This document shows positions 37,016 through 45,042 of a DNA stretch of 64,000 nucleotides, piece after piece. The DNA comes from Mediterraneibacter gnavus ATCC 29149 (GTDB lineage: Bacteria > Bacillota > Clostridia > Lachnospirales > Lachnospiraceae), in NCBI RefSeq assembly GCF_008121495.1, contig NZ_CP043051.1:3162688-3226687 (forward strand), in the 5' to 3' direction. Made by a program: the position numbers and the translations under genes. Each line of letters opens with the position of its first letter. The first letter of the stretch is position 1. The notes beneath the pieces were generated by a model. It had not been told where the DNA came from. It saw only the letters and a program-made list of their open reading frames with translations, and searched no databases.

Positions 37016-38668
37016 CTATTCTACAGATAATACGTAGTAGTAGATCGGCTGTCCGCCGCAGTGGAAATCAACATCTACATCCGGATAGATCTCTTCAATC
37101 TCGCCTGCAAAACGCTCTGCATCTTCTTCCAGAACATCCTGTCCGTAATACAGACTGATCAGTTCTGTATCATCATCCACAAGCTGAGAAAGCATCTCTT
37201 TTGTCGTCTGCTCTACAGACTGACCGACAGAAAGGATTCCGGCATCACCGATTCCCATGATATCTCCTTCATGGATTTCTTTATCGTCAATATGGGTATC
37301 ACGCACAGCGTACGTAACCTGTCCTGTCTTTACATTCTTGATCTCTTCCAGCATGGTCTCCATGTTGGTATCGACGTCCTCTTCCGGCATATAGTTGATG
37401 ATCGCTGTAATTCCCTGTGGAACTGTCTTTGTCGGAATCACGATGATATCCTTGTCCTTTGTCAGATCTTTTGCCTGATTTGCTGCCAGGACAATGTTCT
37501 TGTTGTTTGGCAGAATGAAGATGTGATCTGCATTGACCGCATCGATCGCAGTGAGCATATCCTCTGTACTTGGGTTCATCGTCTGACCTCCTTCGATCAG
37601 ATAATCCACACCAAGTTCTCTGAAAATCTCGTTCATCCCTTCTCCGATGGATACTGCAATAAACCCAACCGGCTTGCGAGGCGCTTTTTTCGCCTGTTCT
37701 GCTGCAACTTTTTCCGCATCACGGATCAGCTTTTCCTGATGCTCTTCTCTCATGTTGTCAACCTTCATACGGGACAACTGTCCGTATGTGAGTCCTTTTT
37801 CAAAGGCCAGTCCCGGATGATTTGTATGAACGTGGATCTTCACAATGTCTTCATCCGCCACACATACGATGGAATCTCCAATGGACTCCAGGTAGGATTT
37901 AAACTCCATTTCATCTGCTTCTGTAAAGGCCTTATCTGTCATAATGATAAATTCTGTACAATATCCGAACTTGATGTCCGCTTCAGCCTGCGCACCTGCT
38001 TTGGTCATCTTTGTTCCTGCACTTGCTTCGATCGCACTGTAATCGATCTCTTTGCCAAGAAATGCATCATAGGCGCCATGTAACACTTCCAGAAGTCCCT
38101 GTCCGCCGGAATCCACTACGCCGGCTTCTTTCAGTACAGGAAGCATCTCCGGTGTCTGATCCAGCACTTCTTTGGCATATGCCAGAACTGCCGGCAAAAA
38201 CTCTTCCAGATCATCTGTCACCTCTGCCATCTCAGCTGCTTTCTGAGCGATTCCTTTTGCAACTGTCAGGATCGTACCTTCTTTCGGTTTCATGACCGCC
38301 TTGTAAGCAGTTGCTCTTGCACGCTCACATGCCTGTGCAAGTACAATCGTATCGATCTCTTTTTCTTCCCGGATCGTCTTTGTAAATCCTCTCAGAAGCT
38401 GAGAAAGGATTACTCCCGAGTTTCCTCTGGCTCCTCGAAGAGAACCGGAAGAAATCGCTTTTGCCAGAGATTCCATATCCGGTCTCTCCATGGCGCTGAC
38501 TTCCTTTGCAGCTGACATGATCGTCAAAGTCATATTCGTTCCTGTATCTCCATCCGGTACAGGGAATACATTCAGTTCATTGATGAATTCTTTTTTTGCC
38601 TCCAGATTTGCCGCTCCCGCCAGAAACATTTTTGCGAGCAGCTCTGCATTGATCGTTTTTGTTGCCAC
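37016..38668 (-). CDS. fakA: DAK2/DegV-linked fatty acid kinase FakA (YloV)
   Basis: A 550-residue protein with an N-terminal DhaL (DAK2) kinase domain (VFPVPDGDTGTNM, about 30-45; LRGARGNSGVILSQLLRG) and the C-terminal YloV domain. FakA phosphorylates fatty acids bound by FakB proteins for phospholipid synthesis. The start is GTG at 38668, with AAGGAGG 9 nt upstream. The asp23-fakA-recG order is the common Firmicutes arrangement. Confidence 0.93.
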   Translation of the reverse strand: MATKTINAELLAKMFLAGAANLEAKKEFINELNVFPVPDGDTGTNMTLTIMSAAKEVSAMERPDMESLAKAISSGSLRGARGNSGVILSQLLRGFTKTIREEKEIDTIVLAQACERARATAYKAVMKPKEGTILTVAKGIAQKAAEMAEVTDDLEEFLPAVLAYAKEVLDQTPEMLPVLKEAGVVDSGGQGLLEVLHGAYDAFLGKEIDYSAIEASAGTKMTKAGAQAEADIKFGYCTEFIIMTDKAFTEADEMEFKSYLESIGDSIVCVADEDIVKIHVHTNHPGLAFEKGLTYGQLSRMKVDNMREEHQEKLIRDAEKVAAEQAKKAPRKPVGFIAVSIGEGMNEIFRELGVDYLIEGGQTMNPSTEDMLTAIDAVNADHIFILPNNKNIVLAANQAKDLTKDKDIIVIPTKTVPQGITAIINYMPEEDVDTNMETMLEEIKNVKTGQVTYAVRDTHIDDKEIHEGDIMGIGDAGILSVGQSVEQTTKEMLSQLVDDDTELISLYYGQDVLEEDAERFAGEIEEIYPDVDVDFHCGGQPIYYYVLSVE

Positions 38669-38682
38669 AGCAAATATCCTCC

Positions 38683-39045
38683 TTAATCTATCACTCTGAC
38701 ACCTTCAACGAAGATGTTGATCTTATCTACGGTCATCCCGGTGAATTCTTCCACTTTATATTTGACGTTGTTCATCAAATTATCAGAAACAGAAAGAATA
38801 TTTACTCCATATGCAACGATCACATGGAAATCCAGAACCAGGATATTGTCATCTGAAATATCCACATGGATCCCATGGGTCAGACTTTCTCTTTTTAACA
38901 GCCGCACAAGACCATCTTTCATGTTCACGGCAGCCATACCTACAATTCCAAAACATTCTACAGCAACAGAGCCTGCGTATTTAGCAATAACTTCCGGGCT
39001 AATTGTGATAATCCCAAGCTCTGTACTCATACTACCTTTCATCAT
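38683..39045 (-). CDS. Asp23/Gls24 family envelope stress protein
   Basis: A 120-residue Asp23-family protein (residues about 8-118), with the typical ITISPEVIAKYAGSVAVECFGIVGMA start and a TVDKINIFVEGVRV end. The family is linked to alkaline and envelope stress and is usually found before yloV/fakA, as here. GGAGG precedes the ATG. Confidence 0.9.
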   Translation of the reverse strand: MMKGSMSTELGIITISPEVIAKYAGSVAVECFGIVGMAAVNMKDGLVRLLKRESLTHGIHVDISDDNILVLDFHVIVAYGVNILSVSDNLMNNVKYKVEEFTGMTVDKINIFVEGVRVID

Positions 39046-39114
39046 ATATTACCTCCAATTCTTAATGGATCTTCGCACAATTAACATTCGTATTATACTC
39101 TCATTATCCGGATT

Positions 39115-39717
39115 TTACAATATCGATTCATAAAGTGCTGTCAAAACATTCAAAATCTCGTCCTCTGACATGGCCGAACTGTCCAGGCACAGATCGTACT
39201 GGGACATCTCTTCCCACTTCTTGTCTGTATAGTAGTTATAATAGAATTTTCGCTGTTTATCGACCTTTTTGATCAGAGAAAGCGCCTCTTTTTCTTCCAG
39301 AGAGGTACGCTCCATCACTGTCTGAAGCCTGTAGTCCAATGGTGCATGAATAAAAATACTCCGGGATGTCGGGCGGGATTTCAGGATATCATTGGCGCAT
39401 CGTCCTACAATGATACAATCCTCCGTATCTGCCAGACGTGTGATGATCTGTGCCTGTGTGTAGAACAGCACATCGTTCATCGGTTCAAACCGAAAACGGC
39501 TTTCCATCTGCGCCGGATCTTCTACCGGGTAACGCCATGGATTCGCTCTTTTTTCATCTACTTTAACCAGCTCATCATAAGAAATATCATTCTGTTCACT
39601 GGCAAGCTTGATCAGTTCTTTGTCATAATAATGAATTCCCAGCTTTTCGGATAACTTCTTTGCAATTCTGCGTCCGTTGCTGCCATACTGTCTTCCGATT
39701 GTAATGATACGTCTGCT
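39115..39717 (-). CDS. Cytidylate kinase-like family protein
   Basis: A 200-residue P-loop kinase-like protein (PF13189 type): IITIGRQYGSNGRRIAKKLSEKLG at the N-terminus, then CIIVGRCANDIL. It is distinct from canonical Cmk and its substrate is not known. ATG 39717 has GGGG 7 nt before it; an open frame upstream has no ribosome site. Confidence 0.8.
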   Translation of the reverse strand, partial: SRRIITIGRQYGSNGRRIAKKLSEKLGIHYYDKELIKLASEQNDISYDELVKVDEKRANPWRYPVEDPAQMESRFRFEPMNDVLFYTQAQIITRLADTEDCIIVGRCANDILKSRPTSRSIFIHAPLDYRLQTVMERTSLEEKEALSLIKKVDKQRKFYYNYYTDKKWEEMSQYDLCLDSSAMSEDEILNVLTALYESIL

Positions 39718-39779
39718 CATAATCATTCCCCGCTTTCTGCCTGTCATCAAGGCGTTTGAAGTTATTTGAAGTTACTTTA

Positions 39780-39808
39780 ATTTTATCATGAAATGAAATT
39801 GATGTGAA
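39780..39808 (-). promoter_or_regulatory. Promoter of the cytidylate kinase-like gene
   Basis: Minus strand TTCACA (39803-39808), 17-bp spacer, TAAAAT (39780-39785). It lies in the divergent gap shared with rpmB. Confidence 0.45.
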
Positions 39809-39879
39809 CAAAAAACCCGATAGAATTCACAAAAAATCCCATATATTGATCTTTACAAAAAAGAATTTCAAAAAAAGAC

Positions 39880-39908
39880 TTGCATTCAGAGGGGGTTTCT
39901 GCTAAAAT
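39880..39908 (+). promoter_or_regulatory. Promoter of rpmB
   Basis: TTGCAT (39880-39885), 17-bp spacer, TAAAAT (39903-39908), about 54 bases before the rpmB start. Confidence 0.6.
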
Positions 39909-39961
39909 AACAGTGTTGTGAGTCTGTATAAGACTATTTCAGATTGTTAGGAGGTGCAATG

Positions 39962-40147
39962 ATGGCTAAATGTGCTATTTGTGAAAAGGGTGCTCACTTC
40001 GGAAACAACGTAAGTCACTCTCATAGAAAAACACCAAAAATGTGGAAATCAAATGTGAAATCCGTTAGAGTGAAAACAGAAGGCGGAGCTAAGAAAATGT
40101 ACGTTTGTACTTCTTGTTTAAAATCAGGATGCGTTGAGCGTGCATAA
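39962..40147 (+). CDS. rpmB: 50S ribosomal protein L28
   Basis: A 61-residue L28 of the zinc-binding (C+) type: CAICEKG near the N-terminus and CTSCLKSG near the C-terminus provide the cysteine pairs. AGGAGG lies upstream; ATG 39962 (7 nt away) fits better than the adjacent ATG at 39959. Monocistronic with its own promoter and terminator. Confidence 0.96.
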   Translation: MAKCAICEKGAHFGNNVSHSHRKTPKMWKSNVKSVRVKTEGGAKKMYVCTSCLKSGCVERA

Positions 40148-40174
40148 TCTGTTATATGACGACACGGAATAAAA

Positions 40175-40213
40175 AGGCTTGATATTTACTTTGTAAATAT
40201 GGAGTCTTTTTTT
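40175..40213 (+). terminator. Terminator of rpmB
   Basis: An 8-bp stem ATATTTAC/GTAAATAT with a 3-base loop, extended by partial pairing, is followed by seven T. Confidence 0.85.
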
Positions 40214-40262
40214 CATGCTTTACTCGCCAGAAAAAACAGATGCCCAGCCGGACACCTGCTCT

Positions 40263-40400
40263 TCATTTACAAAACAGACAATATCCTATTAAAAGCAACG
40301 CAGTAATGATCGCAATCCCCCATGGAATACTCGATAACAGGAGCATGATCAGCATTCCCACTGCGACGAAAATCAGCGCAAATCCGATCACCCGTTTCAA
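40263..40400 (-). CDS. Small hydrophobic protein with two membrane segments
   Basis: A 45-residue frame beginning at TTG 40400 (LKRVIGFALIFVAVG) and ending CLFCK. Nearly the whole length is two hydrophobic helices split by a short SSIPWG turn, which is unlikely for random sequence. The start is uncertain: GGTGGG lies about 11 nt upstream and an in-frame stop is just beyond. Short proteins of this sort are common in Lachnospiraceae; the function is unknown. It is downstream of ytfJ on the same strand. Confidence 0.6.
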   Translation of the reverse strand: MKRVIGFALIFVAVGMLIMLLLSSIPWGIAIITALLLIGYCLFCK

Positions 40401-40468
40401 AATACATCACACCCACCGGCCCTCTTACTGCAAATATATGACAGATATTTCAAAATAATACTCTGATT

Positions 40469-40876
40469 TTATACGTTTTCTTCTTTTTCAGCAGAATCTA
40501 AAATCTCTGCCACATCTGCTTCTGTTACTTTATCTTCTTTTTTCTCTGTAAAACGGTCCACCAGATCCGGTACCATATCCAGAATTTTTGTCATCGTATC
40601 CTGATTTCTCACATTTACAAGCTTGGTCGTTCCATTCTTGATCACAAGAACTGCACTCGGGGTAATCTTTCCACCGATTCCACCCATTCCTTTTTCGCGT
40701 TTTTCAGCACGAAAAGAACCGGCTCCGATTCCAAAGGAAACATCTACAAGCGGAAGAATGATCGTATCACCCACATGAATTGCGTCACCGACAACCGTCT
40801 TAGATGAGATCACTCCATCCATTCCCTGAAACAATGCTTCCACAGTCGATTTAAAATTGTTGTTATTCTCTGCCAT
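40469..40876 (-). CDS. ytfJ: GerW/YtfJ-family sporulation protein
   Basis: A 135-residue protein matching the spore protein YtfJ (GerW). The conserved core is VGDAIHVGDTIILPLVDVSFGIGAG, then a glycine-rich GMGGIGGKITPSAVLVI. In Bacillus it is a forespore protein linked to germination with L-alanine. AAAGGAGG precedes ATG 40876. The preceding DUF2953 gene is its usual partner. Confidence 0.9.
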   Translation of the reverse strand: MAENNNNFKSTVEALFQGMDGVISSKTVVGDAIHVGDTIILPLVDVSFGIGAGSFRAEKREKGMGGIGGKITPSAVLVIKNGTTKLVNVRNQDTMTKILDMVPDLVDRFTEKKEDKVTEADVAEILDSAEKEENV

Positions 40877-40911
40877 TTGCTGTTTTCCTCCTTTGGCTTT
40901 TTGGTTGTATT

Positions 40912-41829
40912 CTAAAAGCGTAATTTTCTGATATGGGAAATCGTCGTGCGGATATTCTTGTTCCACAGCAGATTCCATAGAACAATCACAAAATAAACGG
41001 CATGCACCCTCCCCTTGATCATGGCCTTTCCTTTGAGCACTTTCTCGTCAAAATTCGGAGTGATCTCCACACATTCTCCGATAAACGGATAGATAAGACT
41101 CGCTCCCGCCAGAACATATCCTGTGACAGAAGGGTCTGAAAACCCGAATTCCAGATCTGCCTCACACTTTGACGGCTTCAAAAAGCAAAACAAACGTCGA
41201 AGCTCTGTGAGGCATTTCATAAAAGCTGACCGATGAATTTCATCCGTAAGAAACTCCATCAATCTTTCCTTTTTTTCTGCCAGTGATTTGAGCATATCAC
41301 AAATTTTATGAAAAGTACATTTTATCTGTTCCGCTTTTTGAGAAATCCGCTCTCCAAGTCCCGGTCTTGAATCCTGTTTCTTTTTGTTTTCGGTTTTCTT
41401 ATGTTCTGTTATTTTCTTTTGTATTGGTTCCGGCTGTTTTTTAAGTTGTTCTGAAGGCTCTTTTTTCTGTATACTTTTTTCAGAAGGCGGAGACTTCAGC
41501 GTTTCTCTACTCTGAGAGTTCTTCTCTTCTGCCCGGGAAACAGGTAGGGCCGCCTGTTCGGGCTGATCCGCCAGAAACCGCTTCCATGCGATTCGAAACT
41601 TCCATTTTAACGCTCCGCCTTGGTACGACACCTCTCCTTTTACAAGGGAACACAGCCAGGAAAACTTCAGTAAGGCGAACAGGTTTTCCCATTCACCTTC
41701 CCCCAGGACATCTCCCCGATATCTGACCGGTACAAACAGAAAGATACCTGCCAACAGGATCAGTATTCCCAATATTACCAGTAATATCCAGCCTATGATT
41801 TTTAAAATCAACAGAAGTATATGTATCAT
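40912..41829 (-). CDS. DUF2953 domain protein
   Basis: A 305-residue protein with an N-terminal membrane helix (about 4-34), a long charged K/E/Q-rich low-complexity region (about 95-165) and a C-terminal DUF2953 domain (FGFSDPSVTGYVLAGASLIYP). The ytfJ-DUF2953 pair is conserved in spore formers, implying a sporulation role; the biochemical function is unknown. Confidence 0.82.
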   Translation of the reverse strand: MIHILLLILKIIGWILLVILGILILLAGIFLFVPVRYRGDVLGEGEWENLFALLKFSWLCSLVKGEVSYQGGALKWKFRIAWKRFLADQPEQAALPVSRAEEKNSQSRETLKSPPSEKSIQKKEPSEQLKKQPEPIQKKITEHKKTENKKKQDSRPGLGERISQKAEQIKCTFHKICDMLKSLAEKKERLMEFLTDEIHRSAFMKCLTELRRLFCFLKPSKCEADLEFGFSDPSVTGYVLAGASLIYPFIGECVEITPNFDEKVLKGKAMIKGRVHAVYFVIVLWNLLWNKNIRTTISHIRKLRF

Positions 41830-41835
41830 ATGATT

Positions 41836-42180
41836 CTACACACTGCCTTCCCCAGATTGTTTCTGATTATTTAAGATGAACTCTCTTAGTCTGACATCAT
41901 TTGTTTTTTGGTACACATCCTGCACGATTTCTTCTGTCAGCTCCAGTGCCCCTTCGTATCCATCCGCGAGACCGACTACGAACAGCCCAGCGTCCTCAAA
42001 AATATGCTGCTTCAGCAACAATACAGAGAAAAATTCCAGTGGATTTTGTTTTCCCTGGGCTAACACGATCAGATAAAGATCCTTTCGAAACCGTTTCTTT
42101 TTCAAGCCCTCAATAATCCTTTTTTCACGTTTTTTCAGAGAACGGCTTACATACAATTCTCTATAAAACTCCATATTCAT
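41836..42180 (-). CDS. Conserved hypothetical protein
   Basis: A protein of about 114 residues with no recognised family. It has a basic N-terminal third (SRSLKKREKRIIEGLKKKRFRKD) and a C-terminal alpha/beta part. The start is uncertain: GGGG lies 12 nt before ATG 42180 but immediately before an upstream ATG at 42192. It lies between pbpA and the DUF2953 gene, only 6 bp from the latter. Confidence 0.65.
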   Translation of the reverse strand: MNMEFYRELYVSRSLKKREKRIIEGLKKKRFRKDLYLIVLAQGKQNPLEFFSVLLLKQHIFEDAGLFVVGLADGYEGALELTEEIVQDVYQKTNDVRLREFILNNQKQSGEGSV

Positions 42181-42213
42181 GCAGTCTGTCATCCCCTTTA
42201 TGCTTGTTCTTTT

Positions 42214-43689
42214 CTATTGATAATAATAAGAATCCAACACCTGCTTTGCAATTGGAACTGCTTTTGCACCGGCATTTCCGTCATAGCCCTCGATGATCAC
42301 ACTGATGACCAGTTCCGGGTTGTCCACATTCGTAAAGCCTACGAACCAGGAATGTGTTTTTTCCCCATCTGTCATGCTGTATTCTGCAGTTCCTGTTTTT
42401 CCCGCCACGGAATAAGACTGTCCGGAAAGCATCGTGGCAGTTCCTTCATCCACAACTGCCCGCATATAGTCTTTCAACTGTGATGCTTCCTCCGATGTCA
42501 TCAGTTTTTTATAACTTTTCGGTACATTTTTCCGAATCTCGGTTCCTTTATAGTTTGTGACTTTATCAACCAGATATGGTTCCATTAAAGTTCCGCCATT
42601 TGCGATCGCCTGTGTGATCAGTGCCATGTGATACGGGCTGACCAATGTGTTTCCCTGTCCCATAGCTGTCATCATCATCTCTCCGTCACTGGTATTCTCA
42701 TCCACTACAAACGAGCTTTTTGAATAATCCAGCACGGATGGCAGTTTTTTGTTAAACAGAAGCTCTTCGGCCGTCGCACGGTAAGAATTCCGATCCAGCA
42801 TCAGACCAATGTTTGCAAAGGAAGAGTTGCAGGAGTTTGCAAAAGAACTGCGCAAGTCTTCCAATCCATGTACCGTACTGTCAAAACATCGGATCGTGAT
42901 GTCTTCATAAGTGATCGATCCTTCACAATTATAGCTGTAATTTTGATAGTCCGGATGTTCTCTCATATATTCCAGTGCAGTCACGATCTTAAAGGTAGAT
43001 CCCGGAGCATATGCCCCTTGAGTCACCCGGTTCAGAAGCGGACTGTAAGCACTGTCTGCATTTAAGGCTTCCCAATCCTGCGCGATTGTATTCGGATCAT
43101 AGGACGGTCCGGACACCATGGCAAGAATTTTTCCGGTGCTGGCCTCCATAACCATGATCGCGCCCCGATTTTCTCCCAATGCATTGTATGCCGCCTGCTG
43201 AAGCCCCGCATCCAATGTAGTTACGACCGTATCGCCATGATTTTTTTCATCCTTAAATTCGTTGAGAAATTTTTCCGCAAAAAATGCATTGGACGTCAGA
43301 AGTTCTGAGTTTTCGATGGATTCCAGTCCGCTTTTTCCTGCGGTCTCATTGCTGTAGCCAACAACATGGGCAAATGCTGCCCCGTACGGATAGACTCTGT
43401 TTTCTGTTCCGTCCTCTCCGACCTGTGTCTCGGCAAGAACTTCTCCGTCTCTGTCCGTAATGCTTCCCCGGATGATCCGGTCTGCAAAGGCATCCTGTCT
43501 TACATTATACGGACTGTTGACGATTGTCTTTGCCCGGAACACATTAAAATAGACAATATAGGAGATCAGGGCAAGAAACAGCGTAACAAACAAATAGGTC
43601 ATCTTAGCGAACTCTTTGTTTTGGAACTTCTTCGAAGCCTGGCTCTTTGGTTGTCTTTTTCTTCTTTGTGGTTCTTCTCTTCGTGCCAT
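42214..43689 (-). CDS. Class B penicillin-binding protein (PbpA/FtsI type)
   Basis: A 491-residue transpeptidase with a basic cytoplasmic start, one membrane helix (about 31-50), a dimerisation region and a C-terminal transpeptidase domain. The active serine is in GSTFK, the second motif in SCNSSFAN and the third in GKTGTAE. It crosslinks septal or side-wall peptidoglycan with the FtsW/RodA partner encoded just before it. The annotated ATG at 43689 overlaps the ftsW end by 86 bases; a shorter start at ATG 43602, right after the ftsW stop, is the alternative. Confidence 0.9.
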   Translation of the reverse strand: MARREEPQRRKRQPKSQASKKFQNKEFAKMTYLFVTLFLALISYIVYFNVFRAKTIVNSPYNVRQDAFADRIIRGSITDRDGEVLAETQVGEDGTENRVYPYGAAFAHVVGYSNETAGKSGLESIENSELLTSNAFFAEKFLNEFKDEKNHGDTVVTTLDAGLQQAAYNALGENRGAIMVMEASTGKILAMVSGPSYDPNTIAQDWEALNADSAYSPLLNRVTQGAYAPGSTFKIVTALEYMREHPDYQNYSYNCEGSITYEDITIRCFDSTVHGLEDLRSSFANSCNSSFANIGLMLDRNSYRATAEELLFNKKLPSVLDYSKSSFVVDENTSDGEMMMTAMGQGNTLVSPYHMALITQAIANGGTLMEPYLVDKVTNYKGTEIRKNVPKSYKKLMTSEEASQLKDYMRAVVDEGTATMLSGQSYSVAGKTGTAEYSMTDGEKTHSWFVGFTNVDNPELVISVIIEGYDGNAGAKAVPIAKQVLDSYYYQ

Positions 43690-45028
43690 TTCTTAACTCT
43701 CTTTCTCTCTTTCTTTCCAGATTTTCTTCCTCATCTTCTCTTAAAATATACAGACCCTGTATGATGCCGAACATGATCATCGTACTTAAAATTGAGCTTC
43801 CTCCGTAGCTGACAAGAGGAAGAGTTACGCCTGTAGAAGGTATAAATTTTGTCACTCCGCCGATATTTAAGAATACCTGGAAAATATAACAGGTTCCAAG
43901 TCCCAGTGCTACCAGTTTGTAGAACTGATTGCGGAGTGCCAGAGCAATGTTTAAAAACATCACATAACAACTGACACACACCAGAATCAGACACAGGGAA
44001 AGAATCAGTCCCATTTCTTCCGAAATCGCAGCAAAGATAAAGTCTGTATCAGCTACAGGAATCTCATCCGGAAGTCCCTGAAACAGCCCCATTCCAAACC
44101 AGCTTCCTGTGCCAATGGCAAACAAAGACTGCGCTACCTGATATCCGCCGTCACTATAGGTTGCAAACGGATCTTTCCATGCAGCTACACGTACCTGAAT
44201 GTGCGCAAATAAATGGTATGCCAGTACGGCAGCGACCGAACCGCCTCCGAGACCGGCTGCCACATAAAGAGGCTGTCTCGTTGCCGTGTACAGCATGACC
44301 AGATACACTACGAATAAAATCAATGCCGTACCAAGGTCTGTAGAAAGCACGAGGATCAGCACATGAGCTGCTGCCAGTGCTGTTGTAATCACAATGTTCT
44401 TAAACTCCAAAGAACGGTTTAAATTTGCCGCTACAAAAAATACAAATAAAATTTTCACAAACTCGGACGGCTGTATTCCGAATCCGGCGATCGTAAATCC
44501 AAGCTTTGCTCCACCGGAAACCTCTGCCAGAACGGAAACCAGAACCAACGCCAGAATCCCGGCTCCTGCATACATATAGCCCCAGTCTTTTAAACGATCC
44601 AGCTTACGGATCGCAACCGGTACCACCAAACCGATCACAACTCCTACTGCGGCGAAGATCAGCTGCTTGATCGCATTTTCTTCTTCCAGTCTGGTCAGCA
44701 TGATCATCCCGATACAAAGAAGCATGCACATATTATTAACGATCAGCTTGGACACCTTCGGATATAAAATCCGGTACAACAGAATCACAGCCAGAAGAAA
44801 ACCCGCGCTGGCTGCATAAAGAGTCAGTATTTTGGGATCATCCTTCTTCAGATACATGACCACATATGCTGTCAGCTGAAGTAAAAACATCAGCACATTC
44901 TGCCGGATCAGGATCCATTTCTGCTCGCTCTCATAATTATGTGCGAAAATAGAGAAACACGAAAACGTGTAAATTCCCATTAAAAGGATCATAAGATATT
45001 TTGATAATTCTACTATGATGTTAACCAC
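43604..45028 (-). CDS. FtsW/RodA/SpoVE-family peptidoglycan polymerase
   Basis: A 474-residue SEDS glycosyltransferase with about ten membrane segments; conserved parts include GFGIQPSEFVK, DLGTALI and STGVTLPLVSYGGSS. It ends in a very basic K/R-rich tail (residues about 435-474) overlapping the start of the PBP gene. The start is taken as GTG 45028 (VNIIVELSKYLM) with CAGGTG 5 nt upstream. Together with the PBP it forms a polymerase-transpeptidase pair. Confidence 0.9.
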   Translation of the reverse strand: MVNIIVELSKYLMILLMGIYTFSCFSIFAHNYESEQKWILIRQNVLMFLLQLTAYVVMYLKKDDPKILTLYAASAGFLLAVILLYRILYPKVSKLIVNNMCMLLCIGMIMLTRLEEENAIKQLIFAAVGVVIGLVVPVAIRKLDRLKDWGYMYAGAGILALVLVSVLAEVSGGAKLGFTIAGFGIQPSEFVKILFVFFVAANLNRSLEFKNIVITTALAAAHVLILVLSTDLGTALILFVVYLVMLYTATRQPLYVAAGLGGGSVAAVLAYHLFAHIQVRVAAWKDPFATYSDGGYQVAQSLFAIGTGSWFGMGLFQGLPDEIPVADTDFIFAAISEEMGLILSLCLILVCVSCYVMFLNIALALRNQFYKLVALGLGTCYIFQVFLNIGGVTKFIPSTGVTLPLVSYGGSSILSTMIMFGIIQGLYILREDEEENLERKRERELRNGTKRRTTKKKKTTKEPGFEEVPKQRVR

Positions 45029-45042
45029 AATTTCACCTGCTT

